DNA from: Polyangiaceae bacterium
GTDB taxonomy: Bacteria > Myxococcota_A > Polyangia > Polyangiales > Polyangiaceae
Length of the DNA stretch: 64,000 bases
Direction: 5' to 3'
NCBI GenBank assembly: GCA_041389725.1
Contig: JAWKRG010000013.1
Span: forward strand, 236,769-300,768
Positions within the stretch are counted from its first letter, which is position 1. Each line of letters starts with the position of its first letter. Positions 9,236-17,356 of this stretch are shown one piece after another. The translations under genes and the position numbers were made by a program. Under the pieces are notes generated by a model. That model did not search any database, was not told where the DNA came from, and worked only from the letters and a program-made list of their open reading frames with translations.

Positions 9236-9631
9236 ATGAGCACGCAGTCCGTCGGTCAGGTCATGACCCCGTTTCCGCACTCGATCGACATCGGCGCCGA
9301 CGTGCTCGCCGCCAAGGTGCTGATGGACGAACACGACATCCGCCACCTGCCCGTGATGCAGGAGCGAAAGATCGTCGGCGTGCTCACGGACCGCGACATC
9401 CAGGTCGCCGGAGCGCTGTCGTCCGACGACGCTCCCGCGCTGGTGCGCGAGGTCTGCCACATGCCGGCTTACGTGGTCGCCCACGACACGCCGCTGGCGA
9501 CCGTGCTCGAAGCCATGATGGAGCGACACATCAGCAGCGCGGTGGTGACCGACGCCGACGCGCTTGCGGGCGTGTTCACGCTGACGGATGCGTGCCGGCT
9601 CTTGCTCGATCACGTCAATCGCAAGCACTAG
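9236..9631 (+). CDS. CBS-domain pair protein
   Basis: Small cytoplasmic protein (131 residues) made of two CBS domains. The first contains MTPFPHSIDIGADVLAAKVL and RHLPVM...GVLTDRDI; the second contains VAHDTPLATVLEAMMERHIS and LAGVFTLTDACRLL. CBS pairs bind adenine nucleotides and act as energy sensors. As a stand-alone pair, the protein it regulates is not identifiable. The ATG at 9236 sits just before the first CBS motif. It converges with mutH. Confidence 0.9.
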   Translation: MSTQSVGQVMTPFPHSIDIGADVLAAKVLMDEHDIRHLPVMQERKIVGVLTDRDIQVAGALSSDDAPALVREVCHMPAYVVAHDTPLATVLEAMMERHISSAVVTDADALAGVFTLTDACRLLLDHVNRKH

Positions 9632-9718
9632 CGCTCCTGGCGCCGGCGACCCCGCGCGTCTCGATCCGCCCGGCTGGCATGCGCTCGTCCTCCGCACGGC
9701 AGGCGCACGACGTCGTCG

Positions 9719-10420
9719 TCACCCACGCGCAGCAAGAGCGTGGGCCGGCGTCACGTACTCACGCTCCACCAGGCGCGCGGTGAAGCGTGCACGTAGGTAG
9801 AAACCACGCGGCAACGCCTGGGTGACGGCGCCTTCGGAGTCGAAGCCTCGACGACGGGCGCTGGCATTCGCCGCCTTGGGTCGAACTTGTAGCCAGCGGC
9901 CCAAGTGACCCGTGATGCGCTCTTCTTCTCCGCGTCCGATCAGGCCGGCCAGCTCTTCCCAGTCGAAGCGCAAGTCGCGCTCGTCCTCGGGGGAAGGGCT
10001 CCACAGCAGCGGCGCACCGATGCGACGCACGGGCACCGCCAAGTCCCGGGAGCCCTGCACCGGCACCCAGAGCACGCGCGCGAGCTTGCGCCGCACGCGC
10101 GAGGTTTCCCACTCCACGTCGGCGATCTCCGCGGGCGTGATCGTGCAGACGAAGGTGGACTCGCAAGGGTGTCCGCGGTCATCCACCGGCAGCGTCTTCA
10201 GCTCGATGCCTAGCTCGGGGAAATCCGGTTCGGCGCGCGAGCCCGCAGTCGCGCCCAAGGCGCGCTCGATGAGTTCGCCGACGATTCCCTTGTGACGACG
10301 CAAATCCAGCGGAAGCGACACGCCATGCTCCCCTGCCACGTCGCCCAAGCTGCAGCCGGCAAGGGCATCGGCGCGTTCGAGAAGCTCGGCGGCGCTCTGG
10401 GGCGGCGGCACGCGATCCAC
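9719..10420 (-). CDS. mutH: MutH-type methyl-directed mismatch repair endonuclease
   Basis: Nearly the whole protein aligns by eye with Escherichia coli MutH (229 residues), which nicks the unmethylated strand at hemimethylated GATC sites when activated by MutS-MutL. The DX(6)EXK active site is intact: Asp66, Glu73 and Lys75 in PDFPELGIELKTLPVD, with the same spacing as E. coli Asp70/Glu77/Lys79. Other matches are ESTFVCTI, WETSRVRRKLARVLWVPV, GAPLLWSPSPEDERDLR, DWEEL, ERITGHLG, LQVRPKAANA and LPRGFYLRARFT. The GTG at 10420 gives 233 residues; an in-frame extension to 10570 is open but has no MutH counterpart. MutH is mainly a gammaproteobacterial protein, so its presence here is unusual. No dam gene is in the window. 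Confidence 0.93.
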   Translation of the reverse strand: MDRVPPPQSAAELLERADALAGCSLGDVAGEHGVSLPLDLRRHKGIVGELIERALGATAGSRAEPDFPELGIELKTLPVDDRGHPCESTFVCTITPAEIADVEWETSRVRRKLARVLWVPVQGSRDLAVPVRRIGAPLLWSPSPEDERDLRFDWEELAGLIGRGEEERITGHLGRWLQVRPKAANASARRRGFDSEGAVTQALPRGFYLRARFTARLVEREYVTPAHALAARG

Positions 10421-10611
10421 GCGGCCAGGGTAGTGCGGCGCCGCGAGCCGCGCGACCCCATTTCCGCACGCTGCGAAGGCACCAGAAGCGCAGCAATGCC
10501 AGGCAAATAGCGGAGATCTCCCAGCGTCCCCAGCCAGAGGCGCCCCATCGTCCGTTCCTTCCATGCGCAAGCAGTTGGCACCGCGGCGCCGATGGCGTTA
10601 AGGCTCCCGAG

Positions 10612-12180
10612 GTGCGAGCTCTTGGGCGATCGCTGTGCTTCGTCGGTCTCGGGCTCGTCGCCTGTGCCGGCAAGGAGCGCGATGAGAACGCGGCAGCGCC
10701 GAGCGCCACGCCACCCGCCATCGAGCCCGCACCCTCCGCCGACCCAGCTCCGACCGGCAGCATCGAGCCCGCGACAAGCAAGGATCCCGCGCTCTCCAAA
10801 CCCGAGGGCGCCCCCGATCCGGCCGAGCCGCGCGTCTACGCCAAGAGCCGCTTCGTGTGGGTCTTCGACCAACCCGGCGCCAATCACTGGGTTGGCTACC
10901 TGTGGCTCGGCGGCAGCGCGAAGCTGCGTGAAGATCGCAAGGTCGCCGCAGGCGGCTGCACCGCGTGGGTGCCCATCGAGCCCCGCGGCTGGGTGTGCGC
11001 GGACGGCGTACGCGCGACGACCGACGCGAAGGATCCCGCCGTTGCCGTCGTGCGCAAGTACGGCCCTCGCCTCGACACGCCGTGGCCTCATGAGTACGGC
11101 GAGTCCCGAGGACTGCAGCGCTACAAGTCGTTGCCCACCGAGGCGGAGCAACGCGGACGCGAGTGGGACCTGAAGGATCAACTCGAACGCGTCGCGCAGG
11201 CCAGGAGCGGTGGCGAGCGTCACGCGAGTCTCGAAGGCGTCAGTCTCGATCCCGCCCCGGAGACTCCCATCGAACTCGGCACGCTGCCGAACACGGCCCA
11301 CGAGCCGCGCTCGAAGCTCAATCCACTTTCCACGGTGACTTGGATCGCCGAGACGCGAACGAGCAACCGCGACTTCTTGCTCACCGGCGATCTGATGTGG
11401 GTGCCCAAGGATCGCGTGTCGCTCTATCCGAAAGTGACGTTTCAGGGCGTTCATCTCGACGACAAAAAGCGACTTCCCCTTGCGACCTTTCGTAGCAAGG
11501 ACCGGCCGCGCTACGAGAAACGCGGCGATGAGATGGTCGCCGCGGGCGCGCCCTTCAAGCGCCTGAGCTGGGTGGAACTGAGCGGAAAATCCGAGACCGT
11601 GGGCGACGAGAAGTACTTGGAGCTCCGCGACGGAAGCGCCTGGATCAAGGCAAGCGAAGCTGTCGTCCCCACCCCGCAAGAGAAGACGCCCTGGGGTGCG
11701 CCGGTCGGCGGTGACGACACGGATGCCTCACCGCCCGGGCGCAAGACCTGGCTCGAAGCGAGCGTCTGGGACGGTTGGCTCATCGCCTACGAAGGAACGA
11801 AGCCAGTGTTCGTGACGATGATCGCTCCCGGTCGTGGCGGCACACCGGTGCCGGGCAAACCCGCCATCGACACGGCGTCCACGCCCACGGGCACCTTCAA
11901 GATCACAGGCAAGTTCGCCACGGCCACCATGGAAGCGCCGGGCGAGTTCATTCACACGGACGTGCCCTGGACTCAGAATTTCTCCGGCCCCCATGCCCTG
12001 CACGGCGCCTACTGGCACGACGACTGGGGCAACCGCAAGAGTGGCGGCTGCGTCAACGTCTCACCCATCGACGGCAAGTTCCTCTACGAATGGACCGAGC
12101 CGCCAATGCCCGCGGGCTGGCACGGCGTGAAGTGGCGCCCCTCCGCAGAGCCCGCGACGACCTTCGTCGTACATCGCTGA
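10612..12180 (+). CDS. L,D-transpeptidase (YkuD) lipoprotein
   Basis: Exported lipoprotein of 522 residues starting at the GTG at 10612, with lipobox GLVAC and a Pro/Ala/Ser linker. The C-terminal YkuD domain is clear: STPTGTFKI, HGAYWHD (His464) and SGGCVNV with the catalytic Cys480. YkuD enzymes form 3-3 cross-links in peptidoglycan or attach proteins to it. The roughly 350-residue region before the domain contains an SH3-like stretch (KLREDRKVAAGGCTAWVPIEP, WVCADGV) that may bind the wall. Spaced 190 bp from divergent mutH. Confidence 0.92.
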   Translation: MRALGRSLCFVGLGLVACAGKERDENAAAPSATPPAIEPAPSADPAPTGSIEPATSKDPALSKPEGAPDPAEPRVYAKSRFVWVFDQPGANHWVGYLWLGGSAKLREDRKVAAGGCTAWVPIEPRGWVCADGVRATTDAKDPAVAVVRKYGPRLDTPWPHEYGESRGLQRYKSLPTEAEQRGREWDLKDQLERVAQARSGGERHASLEGVSLDPAPETPIELGTLPNTAHEPRSKLNPLSTVTWIAETRTSNRDFLLTGDLMWVPKDRVSLYPKVTFQGVHLDDKKRLPLATFRSKDRPRYEKRGDEMVAAGAPFKRLSWVELSGKSETVGDEKYLELRDGSAWIKASEAVVPTPQEKTPWGAPVGGDDTDASPPGRKTWLEASVWDGWLIAYEGTKPVFVTMIAPGRGGTPVPGKPAIDTASTPTGTFKITGKFATATMEAPGEFIHTDVPWTQNFSGPHALHGAYWHDDWGNRKSGGCVNVSPIDGKFLYEWTEPPMPAGWHGVKWRPSAEPATTFVVHR

Positions 12181-12260
12181 GCAACGTTTCACTCAGGCGG
12201 AAGGCCACCCTCTTCGTCGTACATGGCTGAGTGACGTGCCGAACTGAGGCGGGCCCCTTC
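12165..12260 (+). repeat. Imperfect direct repeat after the L,D-transpeptidase
   Basis: CTTCGTCGTACATCGCTGAG at the gene's end recurs about 50 bp later as CTTCGTCGTACATGGCTGAG, each followed by a similar block ending in a CTGAGGCGG or CTCAGGCGG word. CTGAG/CTCAG pairs could form weak hairpins, so this may be a duplicated terminator-like end. Confidence 0.5.
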
Positions 12261-12299
12261 ACCCTGTATCGTTGAAATCCGTCGCCGCTTGGGCAGCGT

Positions 12300-13070
12300 C
12301 TAGCCTCGCGCGCGGAGTTCCGCGAGTTGCTGCTCCAACTCGGCTGCTCGGGCTTCTGCCGCTTCACGCTTCGCCCGCTCCACTTCTTTCGCGGCGCGTT
12401 CCGCTTCTTTGCTGGCCCGTTCTGCTTCCTTGGCGGTCCGCTCGTATTCTTCGCCAGTGAGCCACAGCTGCTTGCCCTGTGCGTCGGAAGTGATGCGAAG
12501 GGGCTCGGACCACAACCAAGCTTGCACCGCTTCGGAGAACACGGGACCCGCGCCAAAGTGCACGCGTTCCAGCATCGGCTCCCTGCGCACCCACTGTTGG
12601 ATCGCCACCGGACCCCCCAAGGCCCGCGGCCCGTGGCCAAAGGGGTCGAGCACCCAGAGCTCCCCTACTCCGCTGGCGGCGTACTTCTCGTGCAGATCGC
12701 GGTAGTCCTTGTAGGGATGTCCCTCGCTCACCACCTCGATCGCCAGGCGTGGCGCAAAGTGTCCGGGCTTCCATAGGCAGAGGCTCGACAGCTCTCGCAT
12801 ATCCGGAGGCGGAGGGGTGATCAAGGCCACGTCCGGGTCGATGCCAATTCGCGGATCTGCCTCGTGCCAACGAAGAGCGAGATTGCTGGCGACGATTGCG
12901 TCTACTCCGCTGCGCGCAGCCCAGGCTTCCAGCAGCGCTACGAAGTAGCGCACGAGCAGACTATGGGGATGAGACTCGGGCACGGGGACCTCCGGCAAGA
13001 TCCACGCGTCGGTGACGGGTCGCACCCGGTAGTGAACGGCTACCAGTGTCGAAGCGGCGCTCATCGTCAT
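12300..13070 (-). CDS. Uma2/DUF820-family nuclease-fold protein with coiled-coil tail
   Basis: 256 residues. The first about 180 residues carry the PD-(D/E)XK-like pattern of the Uma2 (DUF820) family: GIDPDVALITPP, LAIEVVSEG and the following KDY.DLHEKYAASGVGELWVLDP. The last about 60 residues are a charged Ala/Glu/Arg coiled coil (KEAERASKEAERAAKEVERA...). These proteins occur in many paralogous copies in myxobacteria and cyanobacteria; their biological role is uncertain. Starts at the ATG at 13070 or, six bases on, 13064. Confidence 0.85.
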   Translation of the reverse strand: MTMSAASTLVAVHYRVRPVTDAWILPEVPVPESHPHSLLVRYFVALLEAWAARSGVDAIVASNLALRWHEADPRIGIDPDVALITPPPPDMRELSSLCLWKPGHFAPRLAIEVVSEGHPYKDYRDLHEKYAASGVGELWVLDPFGHGPRALGGPVAIQQWVRREPMLERVHFGAGPVFSEAVQAWLWSEPLRITSDAQGKQLWLTGEEYERTAKEAERASKEAERAAKEVERAKREAAEARAAELEQQLAELRARG

Positions 13071-13258
13071 CCAGTCTACCTCGCGTGGCAGGGGTTGGCT
13101 CCCAGCCCCACTGCACGTCCAGTGCCAGGCAAAACGCCGGTGTTTTCGAGGGTATCAGCCTGGCGTGGCCACGACCGCCAGTGGCGCCGGCCACCGCGAT
13201 CGAGAAATGCGCAGCCCCTGGTGACGGACTTGGGCCCCGGGCCGTTATCATTTCCATC
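13071..13258. promoter_or_regulatory. Divergent intergenic region
   Basis: 188 bp between the divergent Uma2-type gene and the sigma factor gene. It should hold the promoters of both. CCGTTATCATTTCCATCGTG immediately precedes the sigma factor start, but no confident -35/-10 pair can be named. Confidence 0.35.
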
Positions 13259-13906
13259 GTGACGGCGGAGCTCGAAGCCCTGGCCCGCGCGGCATCTGGC
13301 GGAGATGCCGCGGCGTGGCACGCGCTGTGGACGGAGATCGAGCCGATCGTCTGGGGCATCACCGGCAAGTGGCAGATCACGGGACCGATGTGCCGCAACG
13401 AAGACGACCGCCGCGAGATCGTGGTGCGCGTGATGGAGCGCCTGCGCGCCGATGGCCTCCGACGCCTGCGCGCCGTCGCAGCGTCGAGCGCGTTGCAGCG
13501 TCCCGGTTCCTTTCGCGCCTGGGTCACCACGGTGGCCACGCGGGTTGCCATCGACTACGTGCGCTCCCGGCCCGAACACTTGGACCCGCGCAATCGTGGA
13601 AGCGGACGACGCTGGGTGGAGGTGCTGGTCGGCGACGAGGCGACGCTGCGTTCGGAGAATGCCGACCCCTTGCGCATGGCTGCCGCGGAGCAAATGCTCG
13701 ACCGTGCCAAGGATTTGTTGACCCGAGATCAGATGGTCGCGCTCTGGTATTGGCTCGACGGTGGGGACCACGAAGTGATCGCCCATCGCATGCGGCTCGG
13801 CAGCGCTCAGCACGCCGAGCGCTTGTTGCGCGCCGGACTCAAGCGTCTGCGCGACCGCTACCGAGACGCCAACGACCCCGTCAACGCGGAGGACAGCACA
13901 CCATGA
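13259..13906 (+). CDS. ECF-like RNA polymerase sigma factor
   Basis: 215 residues from the GTG at 13259. The region-2-like part includes FRAWVTTVATRVAIDYVRSR; the region-4-like part is LTRDQMVALWYWLDGGDHEVIAHRMRLGSAQHAERLLRAGLKRLRDRYR, which has the helix-turn-helix shape of sigma region 4. Arg-rich ends and the overall length fit a group IV (ECF) factor. It is followed directly by a zinc-finger membrane protein, as expected for a cognate anti-sigma factor. Its last codons (AEDSTP) form the first copy of a 29-bp repeat that includes the next start codon. Confidence 0.82.
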   Translation: MTAELEALARAASGGDAAAWHALWTEIEPIVWGITGKWQITGPMCRNEDDRREIVVRVMERLRADGLRRLRAVAASSALQRPGSFRAWVTTVATRVAIDYVRSRPEHLDPRNRGSGRRWVEVLVGDEATLRSENADPLRMAAAEQMLDRAKDLLTRDQMVALWYWLDGGDHEVIAHRMRLGSAQHAERLLRAGLKRLRDRYRDANDPVNAEDSTP

Positions 13907-13935
13907 ATCACATCGCGGAGGGCAGCACGCCATGA
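13903..13935 (+). CDS. Leader ORF 1 (10 codons) in the repeat
   Basis: ATG at 13903 overlaps the sigma factor's TGA and encodes MNHIAEGSTP, ending at the TGA that overlaps the ATG at 13932. It is created by the 29-bp repeat. Whether it is translated is inferred from the ATGA coupling and the upstream GCGGAGG. Confidence 0.45.
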   Translation: MNHIAEGSTP

Positions 13936-13964
13936 ATCGCATCGCGGAGGGCAGCACGCCATGA
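13932..13964 (+). CDS. Leader ORF 2 (10 codons) in the repeat
   Basis: Encodes MNRIAEGSTP, the same as leader 1 but for one residue, and ends in the TGA that overlaps the ATG at 13961 of the anti-sigma-like gene. Ribosomes finishing the sigma factor could reach that gene by three successive stop/restart steps. Confidence 0.45.
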   Translation: MNRIAEGSTP

Positions 13965-15277
13965 ATTGCCCGGACATCGTCGACCTACTCGCTTCGCCGC
14001 GCCGCGCCGGCATCGACGAGCATATCGCCTGCTGCGACGCTTGCGGCGGCGTGGTGGGGCTCGCCGAGGTGCGGGAACAGATCGCGGAGCATTCGCCCGA
14101 CGCCTGCGTTCGCGCCGAGATCTTGATCGCGGAGCGCGAGGTCGGTGCGCTGTCCCCCGACGACAAAGCCGAACTGCAAGCGCACTTGGAAGAGTGCGCC
14201 ACCTGCAACGAGCTCGCGGTGCGCCTGGCGTCCCTGCCTCCACTCGTGCGCGAAGTGACCTCGGTCGACGCACGCACCGGTGTGCACGCGCTGCCCGAGC
14301 CGCGCGCGGACGGCCGCCCTCCGGCCCTGTGGTGGATCGCGGCCGCGAGTTTCGGGTTGCTGACGGGCTTGCTGGGCCTGACCCTGGGCCTGTGGGTGAA
14401 CTTCTGGGGCGAGCCCGCCGCGCCGCAAGCGGCAACGCCCATTGCGCCCGCAACGCCTACCGACTCGCGTCCGGGTTCGGCCGTGCCCTCGAAGGGTAAG
14501 GCGCCCGGCAATACTGTGTCTCCAGCGCTCAACCCCTTCGCCGCGCCGTCCGCAACAGCGGGCGACGGCAAGGGCTTCCTGACCCTCGTCTGTTCACCTT
14601 CCTGCGACAAGGTCGTGGCCGCTGGACGCAATCTGGGCCCCTCCCCCATCGTGCGCCGCGCTCTGCCCACCGGCTCGCAGGAAATCGTGCTGCACCACGG
14701 CACGGTGAAGAAGACCATCGAGGTCACCATCGTGGAGAACCAGACCACCGCGCGGCGCGTGGTCATGTCCGACTCCGATGCACTCGACGACGACAAGAAG
14801 GAGCAGTTCGGCACGCTGAACGTCAACTGCGTCCCGGCGTGCAACCGCGTCTACGTCGGCCCCAGCAGCCTGGGCGCGACTCCGGTGCTGAACCACAAGC
14901 TTGCGACCGGTCGTCACATCGTCATCTTGCTGCGCAACGGCGAGATCGCCAATCGCGTCGTCAACATCACCGCCGGCAAGACGACGACCGTCGCCCACCG
15001 CTGGAACACCAGCTGCATCCCGCCCTACACCATCGACAAGAACGGCGTGAAGCACGCAAAACCCGAGTGCGCCGACACTCCGCCGGGTCCCCCGACCGTC
15101 GATCCCAAGATCTTCGATCCCAAGGGCGTCGATCCCGGCAACCGCACGCACCTCAAGGCCTTCAAGGACGGCCTCAAAGCGAAAGTCCTCAGCGGCCGCG
15201 CCTCTGAAAGCGAAAAGCGCATGCTCCGCGCCCTCTGCCGCCAACTAGGCGACGCCAGCTGTATCAACGCGCGATAG
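13961..15277 (+). CDS. Putative anti-sigma factor: zinc-finger, TM helix and two PEGA domains
   Basis: 438 residues. The N-terminus has two cysteine/histidine clusters: HIACCDAC near residue 23 and HLEECATC near residue 77. The second matches the HxxxCxxC pattern of zf-HC2 anti-sigma domains. A single membrane helix (WWIAAASFGLLTGLLGLTLG) lies near residues 126-145. Outside are two PEGA-like beta domains: residues of about 205-265 (GFLTLVCSPSCDKV...LPTGSQEIVL) and 285-350 (FGTLNVNCVPACNRVYV...LATGRHIVILL). The layout suggests a membrane anti-sigma factor sensing the envelope through PEGA domains and holding the sigma factor encoded just upstream. Target pairing is inferred from position. Confidence 0.82.
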   Translation: MNCPDIVDLLASPRRAGIDEHIACCDACGGVVGLAEVREQIAEHSPDACVRAEILIAEREVGALSPDDKAELQAHLEECATCNELAVRLASLPPLVREVTSVDARTGVHALPEPRADGRPPALWWIAAASFGLLTGLLGLTLGLWVNFWGEPAAPQAATPIAPATPTDSRPGSAVPSKGKAPGNTVSPALNPFAAPSATAGDGKGFLTLVCSPSCDKVVAAGRNLGPSPIVRRALPTGSQEIVLHHGTVKKTIEVTIVENQTTARRVVMSDSDALDDDKKEQFGTLNVNCVPACNRVYVGPSSLGATPVLNHKLATGRHIVILLRNGEIANRVVNITAGKTTTVAHRWNTSCIPPYTIDKNGVKHAKPECADTPPGPPTVDPKIFDPKGVDPGNRTHLKAFKDGLKAKVLSGRASESEKRMLRALCRQLGDASCINAR

Positions 15278-15324
15278 GCGACACGCTCAAACGACCGCTG
15301 CCCACGGATCGACACTGCACGTTG

Positions 15325-15378
15325 GCGAAGACCTTGCCGAGGGCGAAGACCTTGCCCAGGGCGAAGACCTTGCCCAGA
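15325..15378. repeat. 18-bp tandem repeat, three copies
   Basis: Units at 15325-15342, 15343-15360 and 15361-15378 read GCGAAGACCTTGCCCAGG with one or two changes. Read on the minus strand they would encode LGKVFA three times within an 85-codon frame (15264-15521) that has no other support. Probably a noncoding mini-repeat. Confidence 0.9.
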
Positions 15379-15407
15379 GTGGGACGCGCGAGCTCGACGC
15401 TACTTGC

Positions 15408-15737
15408 GTGAACTTTGCCGTGGATCGGGTGCGCTCGGCTCCTCACGACGGTCAGCGCGCGCGCCTGGACCACGCGACGAGACAATGCGTCGTCCCGCCT
15501 CGGGCGCGCGTGTCTCACCACGAAGCGCTACCGGAGTCACTCCGGATTGCCCGGATCCACGGGAGTGCTAGTTCTTCCATGGTGTTCCATGTTCATGCGA
15601 GGTTGCCGGATGAGGCGCTGATACCCGCGCGCCTGGTGGTCGAAGACAAGGCCTTCGACCGCATCGTCGAGCTGATCACGAGCCCGCCCAAGCCCACTGC
15701 GGCCCTGCGAGAACTGATGCGTGGCGAAGACGATTGA
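15408..15737 (+). CDS. DUF1778 (TacA-like) antitoxin, probably degenerate
   Basis: The last about 65 residues resemble the C-terminal half of DUF1778 antitoxins: RLPDEALIPARLVVEDKAFDRIVELITSPPKPTAALRELM. In intact members this follows a ribbon-helix-helix domain and neutralises a GNAT toxin. Here the N-terminal half, from the GTG at 15408, does not show a convincing RHH, and no acetyltransferase gene follows. An internal ATG at 15579 would give only 52 residues. Likely a decaying orphan in a transposon-littered stretch. Confidence 0.45.
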   Translation: MNFAVDRVRSAPHDGQRARLDHATRQCVVPPRARVSHHEALPESLRIARIHGSASSSMVFHVHARLPDEALIPARLVVEDKAFDRIVELITSPPKPTAALRELMRGEDD

Positions 15738-15849
15738 ACCACCCCCAGCTCTGGCATGTTGCCGAATCTGTCGGACGTTCACGCCCGACGAACTCGCAAG
15801 GATGCGATGTATTCACCGAAGACGCGTGCCGGCGTGCCGGATGAGGACT

Positions 15850-16089
15850 TCAACGGTAGGCTCGCAGCTTTGCGCGAATCGTTTCTTCGTCGACCGAGCG
15901 TCCAGCTTCAAAGTCATCGAGCGCTTCATCAATGGCCGCTTCGATCTCAGCCCGCTCTTCGGGGCTCTCTTCATCATCGTCAACAACCGCAAGCGTCAAC
16001 ACCGTGCCCTCGGGCAGGTCCGTTGGCTCGTCGATGACGAATCGGCCGTTCCTCACATGTGCCTTCAACGCGTTCTCGAGATCGAGCAT
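15850..16089 (-). CDS. Small antitoxin-like protein
   Basis: 79 residues from the ATG at 16089. The N-terminus (LENALKAHVRNGRFVIDEPTDLPEGTVLTLAVVDD) looks like an AbrB/DUF104-like beta domain, and the acidic helical C-terminus (AAIDEALDDFEAGRSVDEETIRAKLRAYR) is typical of antitoxins paired with ParE-type toxins. No toxin gene follows downstream at 15737-15849. A longer in-frame upstream extension to 16287 lacks similarity and is rejected. Confidence 0.6.
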   Translation of the reverse strand: MLDLENALKAHVRNGRFVIDEPTDLPEGTVLTLAVVDDDEESPEERAEIEAAIDEALDDFEAGRSVDEETIRAKLRAYR

Positions 16090-16340
16090 AGCACCACGCC
16101 GCCCGTTGTCGGCTATCGCCGACCCAGTCACGTCGACCCAGCGGTCACGCCCACCCCAGGGTAACCGGCGGCGCCAGGAACACAGGGCTCGCGCCAAGTC
16201 ACGGATGGGTGCCAATTCGTGCGTACTCGGTGGCGTCGAGGCGTTCTGGAACGCGAAGATGGCGGTGTTTCTGTGCAACGGTCGCACCTGTGCGCTGACA
16301 CGCCGTAGTTGCGCGCCCGTCGGGGTGGCTCAGTTGTCGT

Positions 16341-17249
16341 TCAACCGCACGGTGGCGGCTCGCAACGCACCAAGCCTTGCACTCGCAGCTTGTAGCTTCC
16401 GTGAGGGAAAAGCACGTCGGACTCGCCGGCCCGGCGGCGCGCATACGCCTCGCGGTAGCGCTGGAGAAACCACTTGTTTCTCGTGAGCAGCTCGATGCGA
16501 CGCCACTTGTTCTTGCTGGCGACGCGTGGTCGCAGGACGCGGCGGTCGGCGCAGGTCTTTGGGCAGGCGAAGGGCGACTGGCGCCGGATGGCTTTCCTGC
16601 CGAGTACGCGGCGCCCATCGGCCTGGCGCTCTGCAGCGGCCTTCGCCTCTTCTTCCGCGACAGCTGCACGCAGCTTTTCGACCCACTGCGCAGAGCTCAA
16701 GTCCGCGAACTCCGGCGGTCGCGCGAAGTGCAACTCCACTTGCTCGGGCATGTCGCCCGACTCGTCGAAGAACCACGCGGGTCGCTTCACCACCACAGGC
16801 CGGTCGGCGAGCTGGCTCGAGTAGGAGCAGAACCCTGGCCAGAGGTGCACCCGGTCGACGAGGTGGTCCTTCACCGCGTTGCACAGGGAGTAGACCATCT
16901 TGTCGAAGACCGCGTCGGCGTCGCCCAGGTGCACGACGCAGGTCTGCTCCGAAGCCCACAGATTCTCCCACCGGCCGTGGTGCGCGTTGAGACAGCGTGC
17001 CAACAAGCTGTGGAAGTAGCGCAAGAACTCAGGGTAGCAACCGTCAACGTCTTGAATGCCCGCGTGGTAGTGGTTGCTCATCACCGTCAACCAGCACAGC
17101 TTCATGCCGTAGCGACGGCAGGCCACGCCAAGGCAATAGAGGAACGCTTCGTCCGTGCGTTTGCTGGGGCGCAGCAGGAACTCACGTCGCGTACAGCGGC
17201 GGGTGATCAGGTACATTCGTCCTGGGATGACTTGCCGTGGCGCTGTCAT
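16341..17249 (-). CDS. HUH (Y1, IS200/REP-type) transposase
   Basis: 302 residues from the ATG at 17249. The Y1-transposase core is clear: PGRMYLITRRCTRREFLL at the start, MSNHYHAGI with the HUH metal site, then the helix with candidate nucleophile Tyr (DKMVYSLCNAVKDHLVDRV). Such enzymes cut and join single-stranded DNA at hairpin ends, or mobilise REP elements. The roughly 120 residues after the core form a basic tail ending YKLRVQGLVRCEPPPCG. A very similar tail, plus some of the flank after the stop codon, recurs at 63.9 kb, so this is a repeated family in the genome. Confidence 0.85.
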   Translation of the reverse strand: MTAPRQVIPGRMYLITRRCTRREFLLRPSKRTDEAFLYCLGVACRRYGMKLCWLTVMSNHYHAGIQDVDGCYPEFLRYFHSLLARCLNAHHGRWENLWASEQTCVVHLGDADAVFDKMVYSLCNAVKDHLVDRVHLWPGFCSYSSQLADRPVVVKRPAWFFDESGDMPEQVELHFARPPEFADLSSAQWVEKLRAAVAEEEAKAAAERQADGRRVLGRKAIRRQSPFACPKTCADRRVLRPRVASKNKWRRIELLTRNKWFLQRYREAYARRRAGESDVLFPHGSYKLRVQGLVRCEPPPCG

Positions 17250-17331
17250 GGCACCGCCCATCGGCGCGAGCACCATGGTGGTTGCTACGAGAGTGCGCGG
17301 GTACAGCACTTGTCCCACTCGGGCACGCTGA

Positions 17332-17352
17332 ACTTACCCTGGGGCGGGGGTG
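17332..17352 (+). repeat. 21-bp direct repeat, copy 1
   Basis: ACTTACCCTGGGGCGGGGGT plus G. An identical copy lies at 17754-17774. It directly precedes an ATPase gene fragment and may mark an insertion-sequence edge. Confidence 0.85.
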
Positions 17353-17356
17353 TTCC

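Larger units (their letters stand above)
13886..13972 (+). repeat. 29-bp tandem repeat, three copies, spanning a stop/start junction
   Basis: Units at 13886-13914, 13915-13943 and 13944-13972; the last is complete through ATGAAT. Each unit holds GCGGAGGGCAGCACGCC followed by ATGA, i.e. a purine-rich ribosome-binding region, a start codon and an overlapping stop codon. Because 29 is not a multiple of three, each ATG opens a different frame that closes at the next copy's ATGA. Confidence 0.95.

Noticed and set aside
15264..15521. Minus-strand 85-codon gene with LGKVFA repeats
   Set aside because: Only support is the 18-bp repeat itself; no start signal and no family.
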